DNA of 64,000 nucleotides, from positions 23,110-87,109 of the forward strand of contig NZ_BMOF01000003.1 of the NCBI RefSeq assembly GCF_014646935.1, given 5' to 3'. Below the pieces are notes generated by a model. That model was not told the origin of the DNA, did no database searches, and was given only the letters and a program-made list of their open reading frames with translations. How positions within the stretch are numbered: the first letter of the stretch is position 1; every line of letters starts with the position of its first letter. The stretch comes from Calditerricola satsumensis (GTDB lineage Bacteria > Bacillota > Bacilli > Calditerricolales > Calditerricolaceae). This document shows, in pieces, positions 17,527 through 24,874 of the stretch. Position numbers and translations under genes: made by a program.

Positions 17527-18678
17527 GTGAGCGCGGTGTTGGAGATTGGATTTGGGGCGCTCATGGGTGCATTCATCGGCGGGGCAACCAATTACCTGGC
17601 CATCCGCATGTTGTTTCGGCCTTATGCGCCGTGGCGGATCGGGCGGTGGACCTTGCCGTTTACGCCCGGCCTGATTCCCAAGCGACGCGGGGAGTTGGCC
17701 CGGCAGCTGGGCGATCTGGTGGCTCGCCATCTCGTCACCGCCCAGGGACTGCGGCGGGCCATGGCCAGTCCGGCGTGGCGGAACGCCGTTGAAGCGCACG
17801 TCCGTGCCCGCCTGCGCCAAGCACGGGTCGACGAGCGCTCGCTGCGCGACATCGTGGCCGCCTTGCCGGTCGAGATCCGGCGGAAGGCCCTGCGGCTGTG
17901 TCTTCGCCTTGCGCGCGAGGGAGAAGCGGCTGCCGTGGCGGCCCTCCGGCGCTGGGTCGCGGAAAAGGGCGCGCAGTCCCTTGGTGCCCTCATGCCGCCT
18001 GATGCGCGGGAGTGGGCGGAACGCCTGGCCGAGCGGGCCGCGCCGCATGTTGCGTACGAGCTGGTCTCTTTTCTGGCCAGCGAGCAGGGACGGCGGGAGC
18101 TGGCCCGGGCCTTCCGGGAGGCGATGGCCCAGCGCGGCGTGGTGGGGGCGTTGGCCGGCGTCCTGCTGTCGGAGGAGCGGGTGGCGCACGGGCTGTCCCG
18201 CGCCCTCGCCGAGGGGTTGCGGCGGCCGGCGGCGGTGGATGCGCTGGCCCGCCTTCTGCGGGCCCTGGTGGCCGAACTGTGGCGGCGCCCGGCGGCGACG
18301 TTCTTGGCCGTGCTGCCGGAGCGCTCCCGCGGCGGCCTGATGCGGCGCCTTCTCCGCGTGCTCGCCTCCTCGCGCTTGGGGGAGGTGACCTTGGCCGAGA
18401 TGGGCCGCCTCTTGCCCGCCCGGGTGGTGGACGTGTGGTTGCCCGCCGCTGCGGTGGCGGTCCTCGACGGGCTTGTCGCGCGCATGGAAAAGCTGCTTGC
18501 GTCGCTGCCGCTGGCCGAAGCGGTGCGGCATGAAGTGGATGCCTTCTCGCTCCCGGAATTGGAGGCGCGGATCGTGGAGGTGGCCGGACACGAGCTGCGG
18601 TGGATCACCCTGCTCGGAGCCGTGATTGGCGGTTTGGTCGGCGCGGTGCAGACGGCCATTGTGTTGGGACTGGGGTAG
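17527..18678 (+). CDS. yheB: YheB family membrane protein (DUF445)
   Basis: Predicted 383 residues (B. subtilis YheB is 377). GTG 17527 follows CAAAGGAGG. The N-terminus has a glycine-rich membrane helix (EIGFGALMGAFIGGATNYLAI) and the motif NYLAIRMLFRP with PFTPGLIPKRRGELA, both diagnostic of DUF445. The centre is a long, Arg/Ala-rich helical region, and a second membrane helix closes the protein (LLGAVIGGLVGAVQTAIVL). Function unknown. It is divergent from the YheC/D-type operon, conserving the yheBCD neighbourhood and suggesting a shared role. Confidence 0.9.
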   Translation: MSAVLEIGFGALMGAFIGGATNYLAIRMLFRPYAPWRIGRWTLPFTPGLIPKRRGELARQLGDLVARHLVTAQGLRRAMASPAWRNAVEAHVRARLRQARVDERSLRDIVAALPVEIRRKALRLCLRLAREGEAAAVAALRRWVAEKGAQSLGALMPPDAREWAERLAERAAPHVAYELVSFLASEQGRRELARAFREAMAQRGVVGALAGVLLSEERVAHGLSRALAEGLRRPAAVDALARLLRALVAELWRRPAATFLAVLPERSRGGLMRRLLRVLASSRLGEVTLAEMGRLLPARVVDVWLPAAAVAVLDGLVARMEKLLASLPLAEAVRHEVDAFSLPELEARIVEVAGHELRWITLLGAVIGGLVGAVQTAIVLGLG

Positions 18679-18825
18679 CACGGGGGCCGAGCGGCCGCGC
18701 AATCGATGGCCCGCAGAAGGCGAGGCGGATTTGCGGAGGAGGAAACGGGGCATGGATCGCGAAGATAGGGAATAGTGTGCAGGGGAACACGAACAGAGAA
18801 ACACGCCGTTTCGGGAGGGATCGCC

Positions 18826-19515
18826 ATGGAACTGGTGTACCACGGGCACAGCTTTGTGGAGGTGCGCCACGAAGGGAAAACCATCCTCATTGACCCCTTT
18901 GTGACGGGCAATCCGCTGGCCAAGGTGAAGCCGGAAGCGCTTTCCGCCGACTTCATCCTCCTCACCCACGGCCACGGCGACCACGTGGGGGACGCGGTGG
19001 CCATCGCCAAGCGCACCGGGGCGACGGTAGTGGCCGTCTTTGAGCTGGCCACCTACCTGTCCTGGCAGGGCGTTTCCGTGCACCCGATGCACATCGGCGG
19101 GTCGCGCGATTTTGGCGGTTTTCGCGTGAAGTTTACGCCGGCCTTTCACGGGTCGAGCTTTGTGGAGGAGGACGGGCGACGGATCGTCTACACCGGGATG
19201 CCGGCGGGGATTCTGCTGTTTCTCGGCGGCAAGACGATCTACCATGCCGGGGACACGGCCCTCTTTGGCGACATGAGGCTGATTGGCGAGCGGCATGCGC
19301 CGGACGTGGCCTTCCTGCCCATCGGCGACAACTTCACGATGGGGCCCGAGGATGCCCTGGTGGCCGCCGAATGGGTGAAGGCCAAGACGGTTGTCCCCAT
19401 CCACTACAACACGTTCCCGCTCATTGAACAGGACGCTCACGCCTTTGTTCGGGCGCTGAAGGAGAAGGGCATAAACGGCGTGGTGTTGGAAAGCGGGCAG
19501 TCGCTGACCCTGTGA
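18826..19515 (+). CDS. ytkL: Metal-dependent hydrolase, UPF0173 family (YtkL-like)
   Basis: Predicted 229 residues from ATG 18826 with GGGAGGG upstream. Metallo-beta-lactamase fold: [11 protein letters not shown] supplies the H-x-H-x-D-H zinc ligands, [11 protein letters not shown] the bridging aspartate and [10 protein letters not shown] the last histidine. The short length and the early start [13 protein letters not shown] are typical of UPF0173. The substrate is not known for the family. Cytoplasmic, no signal peptide. The next gene starts 48 bases later and may be cotranscribed. Confidence 0.92.
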   Translation: MELVYHGHSFVEVRHEGKTILIDPFVTGNPLAKVKPEALSADFILLTHGHGDHVGDAVAIAKRTGATVVAVFELATYLSWQGVSVHPMHIGGSRDFGGFRVKFTPAFHGSSFVEEDGRRIVYTGMPAGILLFLGGKTIYHAGDTALFGDMRLIGERHAPDVAFLPIGDNFTMGPEDALVAAEWVKAKTVVPIHYNTFPLIEQDAHAFVRALKEKGINGVVLESGQSLTL

Positions 19516-19563
19516 CCGCTGCGGGGGTGGGGGATATGCGCCAGGAATCGGGGGAGGGAGCGC

Positions 19564-20226
19564 GTGAGCCGGGAAGCGTACATCGAGCGGTGGTTTGTGC
19601 GGGAAGACGAGGTGCTGCGCGCGGTGCGCGCGGGGATTGCCGCGCGGGGGATGCCGGAGATTTCCGTGACGCCCCAGTTGGGGCGGCTGTTGCATTTGCT
19701 CGTGAAGCTGGTCGGGGCGCGACGCGCGCTGGAGATCGGTGCACTCGGGGGGTATAGCGGCATCTGGATCGCCCGCGCCTTGCCGGAGGACGGCGAATTG
19801 GTGTCCCTCGAGATCCATCCGGTGTACGCGGCGGTGGCGCGCGAACATGTCGACCGCGCCGGCGTGGGGCACAAGGTGCGCTACGAGATCGGCCCCGCCC
19901 TGGAGACGCTGCCGCGGCTCGAACAGCGGGGGGAGCGCTTTGACTTTGTCTTCATTGACGCCGACAAGGAAAACTACCCGCATTATCTGGAATGGGCCGT
20001 GCGGCTGGCACGGCCGGGCGCGGTCATCACTGCCGACAACGTGTTTTGGCAAGACCGCATTTTTGACGAGAGGATCGAGGACGGCGCGACGCGGGGCATC
20101 CGCGCGTTTCATGAGCGCCTGGTCTCCCATCCGCGCCTGGAGGCCACGTTGCTGCCCCTCGACGACGGGTTCGCGGTGGCGCGCGTGAAAGCCGAGGCGA
20201 CTGAAAACATCCGCGTCCCGGATTGA
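19564..20226 (+). CDS. SAM-dependent O-methyltransferase (CCoAMT/YrrM-like)
   Basis: Predicted 220 residues; GTG 19564 follows GGGGGAGGG. Class I methyltransferase fold of the catechol/caffeoyl-CoA O-methyltransferase family: ALEIGALGGYSGIWIARAL is the SAM-binding glycine loop, LVSLEIHPVYA the acidic ribose contact, and FIDADKENYPHYLEW with TADNVFW the metal-binding and catalytic segments. YrrM, a related Bacillus enzyme, methylates a tRNA uridine modification, so tRNA is as possible a substrate as a small phenol. Confidence 0.85.
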   Translation: MSREAYIERWFVREDEVLRAVRAGIAARGMPEISVTPQLGRLLHLLVKLVGARRALEIGALGGYSGIWIARALPEDGELVSLEIHPVYAAVAREHVDRAGVGHKVRYEIGPALETLPRLEQRGERFDFVFIDADKENYPHYLEWAVRLARPGAVITADNVFWQDRIFDERIEDGATRGIRAFHERLVSHPRLEATLLPLDDGFAVARVKAEATENIRVPD

Positions 20227-20239
20227 CGCGGGGCAATAC

Positions 20240-20295
20240 CGGCGGGCAAGACGTGGAGATCCGGCGCGTCAAGCCGGTGCGCGTCCTGCCCGCCG
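20240..20295. terminator. Long hairpin between convergent methyltransferase and azlD
   Basis: CGGCGGGCA (20240-20248) pairs with TGCCCGCCG (20287-20295), continuing inward with GACG/CGTC after one mismatch; an inner CCGGC/GCCGG stem also forms. It has no T-run, so it may act as a bidirectional end structure rather than a classical terminator. Confidence 0.4.
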
Positions 20296-20303
20296 TCATG
20301 CTG

Positions 20304-20618
20304 TTACCGCATCACGAGGTCGACGGCCAGCGCCCCGGCGATGCCGGCGGCCACGACGAGGAGGAGATGGGCACGCCGCCATGCGAGGGCTGCCGCCGCC
20401 AGCGCGCCAACGGTGGCGGATGCGGGATGCCCCGTGGCGGTGAACACCCCGGGCACGATGAGGGCGCCGAGGGCGGCATAGGGGAGGAAACGGAAAAAAC
20501 GCTCCACCGCGGGTGGCCACGCGCGTCCCGGCAGGAAGACCAGCGGCAACATGCGCGGCAGATAGGTGACCGCTCCCATGGCCACGACGAGGGCCAGAAG
20601 GCTGTCCGCATGGCTCAC
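20304..20618 (-). CDS. azlD: AzlD-type branched-chain amino acid export subunit
   Basis: Predicted 104 residues, almost entirely hydrophobic with four likely membrane helices and the family segment AMGAVTYLPRMLPLVFL near the N-terminus. It is the small partner of AzlC in exporters of branched-chain amino acids and analogues. The start overlaps the end of azlC (ATGA at 20615-20618), giving translational coupling. B. subtilis azlCD is under the Lrp-like AzlB; here an XRE-cupin regulator takes that position. Confidence 0.9.
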   Translation of the reverse strand: MSHADSLLALVVAMGAVTYLPRMLPLVFLPGRAWPPAVERFFRFLPYAALGALIVPGVFTATGHPASATVGALAAAALAWRRAHLLLVVAAGIAGALAVDLVMR

Positions 20619-21367
20619 GGTCTCACCTCCTTGGCGGCCGTCGTCGCGTTGCGGGAGTCAGACGTGTCGCCCTCGGCGAGGGCTGCGCCAACGGCAGCGC
20701 CGACCACGGTGGCCAGCACGATGCGCCAACCCGGCGAAAGCGGCACCGCCGCGGCAAGGGCCGTCAAGGCGGCGTGGGTCAGGGCGGCCGAAGCGGCTAC
20801 GGCGGCCACGGCACGGGAGGTGCGCATCGGCGGGATCAGGAGGCCGAGAAACATGGCGTACAGGGCGATCCCCAGGCTCGCTTGCAGCGCCTGCGGCAGG
20901 CCTGCCCCGACGACCAGGCCGAGGACCGTGCCCACGTTCCACGCGGCAAAGGCGATGGCGTTCAGGCCCAGCAGGAAGGCGGGGCGCAGCGTGGCGTCGG
21001 GCGCAAGCGCGGCGACGGCAAAGGTTTCGTCCGTCACGCCATAGGCCACGAGCGCGCGCAGCGGTTTTGGCACGCCCGGCTCGATGCGCCGGGACAGGGC
21101 CGCCGTCATGAGCAGGTGGCGCAGGTTGAGGAGAAACGTGGTCAGCACGATCTCGCTCCACGCCACGCCCAAGGCGAGGAGGTTGACGGCGACGAACTGG
21201 CTGGCCCCGGCATAGACGAGCGCCGACATGGCCACCGCCGCCACTTCCGGAACGCCGGCCGATCGGGCGAGCACGCCAAAGGCCATGGCGATGGGCAGGT
21301 AGCCGACGGCAATGGGCGCGCCGGCGCGAAGGCCTTGGAAAAAGGCGCGGTGCGCGTCGCGGTTCAT
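20615..21367 (-). CDS. azlC: AzlC-type branched-chain amino acid exporter
   Basis: Predicted 250-residue membrane protein from ATG 21367, with AAAAAGGAGG upstream. Family signatures are the N-terminal GLRAGAPIAVGYLPIAMAFG and the conserved VYAGASQFVAVNLL segment. Six or more hydrophobic helices. It exports branched-chain amino acids, conferring resistance to analogues such as azaleucine in B. subtilis. Divergent from a transcription factor gene, with a palindrome covering the -10 of its promoter. Confidence 0.92.
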   Translation of the reverse strand: MNRDAHRAFFQGLRAGAPIAVGYLPIAMAFGVLARSAGVPEVAAVAMSALVYAGASQFVAVNLLALGVAWSEIVLTTFLLNLRHLLMTAALSRRIEPGVPKPLRALVAYGVTDETFAVAALAPDATLRPAFLLGLNAIAFAAWNVGTVLGLVVGAGLPQALQASLGIALYAMFLGLLIPPMRTSRAVAAVAASAALTHAALTALAAAVPLSPGWRIVLATVVGAAVGAALAEGDTSDSRNATTAAKEVRP

Positions 21368-21400
21368 CGGTTGTTGCCTCCTTTTTCGCAAGCCAAAGGA

Positions 21401-21428
21401 TTTACAATGTATTATACATTCGTACAAT
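21401..21428 (+). promoter_or_regulatory. Candidate promoter of the XRE-cupin regulator
   Basis: TTTACA (21401-21406), 16 bases, TACAAT (21423-21428). It overlaps the oppositely oriented azlC promoter, so the two are likely to interfere or be controlled together. Confidence 0.45.
21406..21420. promoter_or_regulatory. 15-base perfect palindrome, probable operator
   Basis: AATGTATTATACATT, symmetric about T21413. It covers the -10 box of azlC and the spacer of the divergent regulator promoter, the expected place for an autoregulating repressor. Confidence 0.6.
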
Positions 21429-21439
21429 ATAACATACAA
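21411..21439 (-). promoter_or_regulatory. Sigma-A promoter of azlCD
   Basis: Minus strand: TTGTAT (21439-21434), 17 bases, TATAAT (21416-21411). Consensus -10 and spacing; 44 bases separate the -10 from the azlC ATG. Confidence 0.7.
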
Positions 21440-21440
21440 T

Positions 21441-21453
21441 CGGTTGACAACCG
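21441..21453. promoter_or_regulatory. 13-base palindrome, possible second operator
   Basis: CGGTTG-A-CAACCG. It lies just upstream of the azlC -35 and differs in sequence from the AT-rich palindrome, so it may bind a different protein. Confidence 0.4.
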
Positions 21454-21516
21454 GTAACTCTCGAAACCCGCTTCCCATCACCGTGTCCAAAACGTTTCCG
21501 ACCTCAGGTGACTCCC

Positions 21517-22071
21517 ATGGAGCCGATTCACGTGCAGATTGGCCGCAATCTGCAGCGCCTGCGCAAACAGCGCGGGCTCAGCCTCGACAAGCTGGCCGAA
21601 CTCACCGGCGTGAGCAAGGGCATGCTCGCCCAGATCGAGCGCGGCGAGTCGAGCCCGACGGTGACCACGCTGTGGAAGATTGCCGCCGGATTGAACCTGA
21701 CCTTCTCGGCGCTGATTGAGCCGGAACACCCCACGGTTACCGTCGTGCCCCGCGCCGCCACCTCCCCCGTTGTCGAGGAAGGCGGTGGGTATCGCGTATA
21801 CCCCCTGTTTCCCTTTGACCGGGCGACGCGCTTTGAAGTGTACCGGGTGGAGATGGATCCCGGCGTGACCCACGCCTCCGAGCCGCATCCCGCCGGCGTC
21901 GAGGAATACCTGCTCGTCGCCGAAGGGAGCCTCTCCGTCGACGTGGACGGCTGCACGTACACCTTGCGCGCCGGGGACGCCCTGCGCATGGCCGCGGATC
22001 GCCCCCACACGTACCGCTGCGGCGATCGGCCGACGCGGGTGCACATGCTCCTCGTCTACCCCCCGCGCTGA
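21517..22071 (+). CDS. XRE-family regulator with C-terminal cupin domain
   Basis: Predicted 184 residues from ATG 21517, chosen for the AGGTGA 8-9 bases upstream; an in-frame GTG at 21508 exists. Residues about 7-65 are a lambda-repressor-like helix-turn-helix (LAELTGVSKGMLAQIERGES). Residues about 100-180 are a cupin barrel with a sensing-pocket sequence HASEPHPAGVEEYLLVAEG. Proteins of this design bind a small ligand, often an amino acid or polyamine. Divergent transcription from azlCD and a shared palindrome make it the probable regulator of that exporter. Confidence 0.9.
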   Translation: MEPIHVQIGRNLQRLRKQRGLSLDKLAELTGVSKGMLAQIERGESSPTVTTLWKIAAGLNLTFSALIEPEHPTVTVVPRAATSPVVEEGGGYRVYPLFPFDRATRFEVYRVEMDPGVTHASEPHPAGVEEYLLVAEGSLSVDVDGCTYTLRAGDALRMAADRPHTYRCGDRPTRVHMLLVYPPR

Positions 22072-22080
22072 GGGGCGCGG

Positions 22081-22109
22081 TTGTGTAGCGGAGCGCGCGG
22101 CGCTATAAT
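22081..22109 (+). promoter_or_regulatory. Sigma-A promoter of ytoI
   Basis: TTGTGT (22081-22086), 17 bases, TATAAT (22104-22109). Perfect -10 and spacing, 76 bases before the start. Confidence 0.7.
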
Positions 22110-22184
22110 AGGGCAAAGTCCAGTGGATCACAGCACCGGTGAGAGGAGTACGACAGATTTTCAAAAAAGCGTGGTGACGGGGAT

Positions 22185-23495
22185 TTGACGACGAAACACG
22201 AGCAGATTCTCCAGTACATCGAGTCCCTGGAAGTCGGGACGAAAATCTCGGTGCGCCAGATTGCCCGGGACATGGGGGTCAGCGAGGGAACCGCCTACCG
22301 GGCGATCAAGGACGCCGAGGCGCGCGGGCTGGTCAGCACCATCGAGCGCGTCGGCACCGTGCGCATCGAGAAGAAGCAGAAGGAGAACATCGAGAAGCTC
22401 ACCTTCGCCGAGGTGGTCAACATCGTCGAGGGGCACGTTCTCGGCGGGCGCGAGGGGCTGCACAAGACCCTGAACAAATTTGTGATCGGGGCCATGAAGC
22501 TGGAGGCGATGATGCGCTACGTCGAGCCGGGCAGCCTCTTGATCGTGGGCAACCGCGATCAGGCCCACAAGCTGGCCCTCGAGCACGGGGCGGCGGTGCT
22601 GATCACCGGCGGGTTTGACGCCAGCGACGAGGTGAAGCGCTTGGCCGACGAATACGCCCTGCCGCTCATCTCGAGCAGCTACGACACCTTTACGGTGGCG
22701 TCGCTGATCAACCGGGCCATCTTTGACCGGCTGATCAAAAAAGAAATCGTTCTCGTCGAAGACATTCTCGTCCCGCGCCACGCCACGGTTGTGTTGCACC
22801 CGAACGACACCGTCGGCCGGTGGAAGGCCTTGCAGATGGAGACCGGGCATTCGCGCTATCCCGTTGTCGACGAGCACGACCGCGTCGTCGGCATCGTGAC
22901 GACCAAAGACGTGATCGGCCATGAACCGGATGCGCCGATCGAGCGGGTGATGACCAAGCAGCCCCTGACGGCGTCGCCCAACATGTCCGTAGCGGCGGCC
23001 GCCCACCTGATGGTGTGGGAAGGCATCGAACTGTTGCCCGTTGTCGACGGCCAGCGGCGCCTCTTGGGCGTCGTGAGCCGCCAGGATGTCCTTAAGGCCT
23101 TGCAGTACATGCAAAAGCAGCCGCAAGTCGGCGAAACCTTCGCCGACCTGATCACCACCCGCTTCACGGAAAACCGCGTCGACGGCCAGGTGGTGCTGCA
23201 AGGCGAGGTTACGCCGCAGATGACCAACCACTTCGGGATGATGGCCACCGGCGTTCTCACCCAGGTGATCGAGGAGGCGGCGCGACGCGTCCTGCGCCAG
23301 TACAAAAAAGGCGAGTTCGTGTGCGAAAACCTCAGCGTGTACTTTCTCAAGCCCATCCAGATCGACAGCGCCATCGACGTCCACCCCCGCGTGCTCGAAG
23401 TGAGCCGTAAGTTCGGCAAGGTGGACGTGGAAGTGTACCGCGAAGGCCAGCTGGTGGCCAAAGCCGTCCTGACGGCGCAGCTCTTTGAACGCTAA
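22185..23495 (+). CDS. ytoI: YtoI: HTH - DRTGG - CBS pair - hotdog regulatory protein
   Basis: Predicted 436 residues from TTG 22185. Domains in order are: a DeoR-like winged helix (about 5-60; ISVRQIARDMGVSEGTAYRA), a DRTGG domain (about 70-180), two CBS motifs (about 195-305; HSRYPVVDEHDRVVGIVTTK and ELLPVVDGQRRLLGVVS) and a C-terminal acyl-CoA thioesterase-like hotdog domain (about 320-435). The CBS pair should bind an adenine nucleotide. Role unknown; it could link nucleotide or acyl-CoA status to DNA binding. B. subtilis YtoI has the same architecture and neighbourhood. Confidence 0.9.
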   Translation: MTTKHEQILQYIESLEVGTKISVRQIARDMGVSEGTAYRAIKDAEARGLVSTIERVGTVRIEKKQKENIEKLTFAEVVNIVEGHVLGGREGLHKTLNKFVIGAMKLEAMMRYVEPGSLLIVGNRDQAHKLALEHGAAVLITGGFDASDEVKRLADEYALPLISSSYDTFTVASLINRAIFDRLIKKEIVLVEDILVPRHATVVLHPNDTVGRWKALQMETGHSRYPVVDEHDRVVGIVTTKDVIGHEPDAPIERVMTKQPLTASPNMSVAAAAHLMVWEGIELLPVVDGQRRLLGVVSRQDVLKALQYMQKQPQVGETFADLITTRFTENRVDGQVVLQGEVTPQMTNHFGMMATGVLTQVIEEAARRVLRQYKKGEFVCENLSVYFLKPIQIDSAIDVHPRVLEVSRKFGKVDVEVYREGQLVAKAVLTAQLFER

Positions 23496-23496
23496 A

Positions 23497-23524
23497 AACC
23501 CCCGACAATGTCTGTCGGGGGTTG
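23497..23524. terminator. Bidirectional terminator between ytoI and the small gene
   Basis: AACCCCCGACA (23497-23507) pairs with TGTCGGGGGTT (23513-23523), loop ATGTC. The T-run is better on the minus strand (five T), so it terminates the minus-strand small gene as well as ytoI. Confidence 0.85.
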
Positions 23525-23572
23525 TCCGTATCGGGACCCTGCTGGCCTGTCAGCTACGTGGGTTGCGCCGAA

Positions 23573-23761
23573 TCAGGTTTCGTCGCGAAGGGGAATGTAC
23601 CAAAAGCCGTAGGGCGTCCGGTCGATGTGGACGGAGAAGCCGAGGGAGTCGAGCTCTTTCTCGATGTACCGGGCCACTTCAGGCGATTCGGTGAAGGCGG
23701 AATACCCCTCTTTCAGCTTCTCCACATGGGCACGCGCAAGGCGTTTGTTGCTAATGACCAC
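23573..23761 (-). CDS. Small protein of unknown function (62 residues)
   Basis: Not recognised. GTG 23761 is chosen because AAGGGGGG lies about 7 bases upstream; longer in-frame starts would put the start at the predicted transcription start. The product is soluble and helical-looking, with a charged N-terminal half (RLARAHVEKLKEGYSAF) and an aromatic C-terminal end (RTPYGFWYIPLRDET). It has its own strong sigma-A promoter and a terminator, so it is likely an expressed vegetative gene although it follows the ytrH-ytrI sporulation pair. Confidence 0.65.
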   Translation of the reverse strand: MVISNKRLARAHVEKLKEGYSAFTESPEVARYIEKELDSLGFSVHIDRTPYGFWYIPLRDET

Positions 23762-23819
23762 ATCGATCCCCCCTTCCGACGCAGTTGACGCTTCCAAAGA
23801 GTTAAAAAGCACCACAAAT

Positions 23820-23849
23820 ATTATATTGTCAAAACACCTGAAACGTCAA
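23820..23849 (-). promoter_or_regulatory. Sigma-A promoter of the 62-residue gene
   Basis: Minus strand TTGACG (23849-23844), 18 bases, TATAAT (23825-23820). The -35 overlaps the stop end of ytrI. Confidence 0.7.
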
Positions 23850-24340
23850 GGTATCGGTTGAGCGGCGGGCTGCGCATCCATATACAAGACCACCGTTTCC
23901 CCGACGACGAGCGTGCGCAGGGCAAGGCGGTAGGTACGGTCGTCGACGGTCACCGTCTGGTTGCCCAGCAGGCGAACGAGGGCACGGTGGGTTTCCAGCA
24001 GGCTGTTCACGGGAAGGCCGACCAAAAACCGGGCTTCCTTTTTCACGTGGCTCATGATCTCGGCTTGGAGAAAGGCGTCAAGGTTGTCGTTGACGAGCAC
24101 CACCTCGAGTTTGCGCACCACCGGCTTGGCCGACCGCGCCTCTAACTTGTCCTGCAGGGCGCGCACCTCTTCTTGCAGTTTGGCGTTTTCGAGGGTGAGG
24201 GTCTTGACGGTCAGGTGGTAGCGGTCAACCTGCTGGCCGACGACGTAGAGGCACAGCACGGCACCGCACAACAGGCCGAAGAGAAAGACCATCTCGTAGC
24301 GAAACAGGCGGGGGTGGCGGCTCGCGGGGACGATGCGCAT
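23846..24340 (-). CDS. ytrI: Sporulation protein YtrI
   Basis: Predicted 164 residues; ATG 24340 follows GAAAGGGGAGGGG. Architecture is one N-terminal membrane helix (about 17-37, MVFLFGLLCGAVLCLYVVGQ), then a coiled coil (about 45-72, LTLENAKLQEEVRALQDKLE) and an alpha/beta C-terminal domain. This fits YtrI, a mother-cell membrane protein that with YtrH is needed for efficient sporulation in B. subtilis. The start codon shares a base with the ytrH stop, so the two are coupled. Assignment rests on architecture and context more than on motif identity. Confidence 0.85.
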   Translation of the reverse strand: MRIVPASRHPRLFRYEMVFLFGLLCGAVLCLYVVGQQVDRYHLTVKTLTLENAKLQEEVRALQDKLEARSAKPVVRKLEVVLVNDNLDAFLQAEIMSHVKKEARFLVGLPVNSLLETHRALVRLLGNQTVTVDDRTYRLALRTLVVGETVVLYMDAQPAAQPIP

Positions 24341-24672
24341 TACAGCCCCTCCCCTTTCGCAATCCAGTGCAGGAGGAGCGTGCCGCAGTGGGCGCCGGCG
24401 AAGGCCGACGACAGGAGCAGCACCTGTTTGATGAGCACCGAGGAGAGGTTTCCGCCTGTGACGCCGCTTTCAATGTGCTTGATGACGTCGAAGGTGCCGC
24501 CCACGGCGGCAACCAGGGCCCAGATTTTCAGCTTTTCCGCCAGGCTCAGCATCGTGTAGAGCGGCGGCAGGTTGACGAGGAGGGCTCCGAGCCCGCCGAC
24601 GGAGGCCCCGCCCACCAACACACCGAAGGCGACGAAAAAGTACAGCACGGCGGTGGAGACAAATTCACTCAT
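24340..24672 (-). CDS. ytrH: Sporulation membrane protein YtrH
   Basis: Predicted 110 residues, ATG 24672 with GGGGGAAAG upstream. Three membrane helices, with the characteristic small-residue segment FGVLVGGASVGGLGALL and a polar loop DVIKHIESGVTGGNLSSV. YtrH is a sigma-E-dependent mother-cell membrane protein. A CATACAAT sigma-E-like -10 element lies about 93 bases upstream. It is the first gene of ytrH-ytrI and divergent from dnaE, as in B. subtilis. Confidence 0.9.
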   Translation of the reverse strand: MSEFVSTAVLYFFVAFGVLVGGASVGGLGALLVNLPPLYTMLSLAEKLKIWALVAAVGGTFDVIKHIESGVTGGNLSSVLIKQVLLLSSAFAGAHCGTLLLHWIAKGEGL

Positions 24673-24764
24673 GGCGGCTTTCCCCCCCGCAATCCGGCGA
24701 GACTGATGGCCATCCGCGGCGGCGCGGATGGCGTGCGGCGTGGCGCATCGGCATCGTTCGGTAG

Positions 24765-24793
24765 ATTGTATGACTCGTCCGCCGGTGCCATGC
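24765..24793 (-). promoter_or_regulatory. Candidate sigma-E promoter of ytrHI
   Basis: Minus strand CATACAAT (24772-24765) equals the sigma-E -10 consensus CATACAnT. The -35 region (about 24787-24793) has only a partial GCATGG match, so the call rests on the -10 and the target genes. Confidence 0.5.
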
Positions 24794-24809
24794 GGAGGCG
24801 AATGTATGT

Positions 24810-24838
24810 TTGGTTCGCCCGGTGTCTTGCGCTATCAT
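24810..24838 (+). promoter_or_regulatory. Candidate sigma-A promoter of dnaE
   Basis: TTGGTT (24810-24815), 17 bases, TATCAT (24833-24838); 37 bases before the GTG start. Confidence 0.5.
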
Positions 24839-24874
24839 TTTAGAGAAAGGAACGTTCGCGAGGGAGGATGGGAC

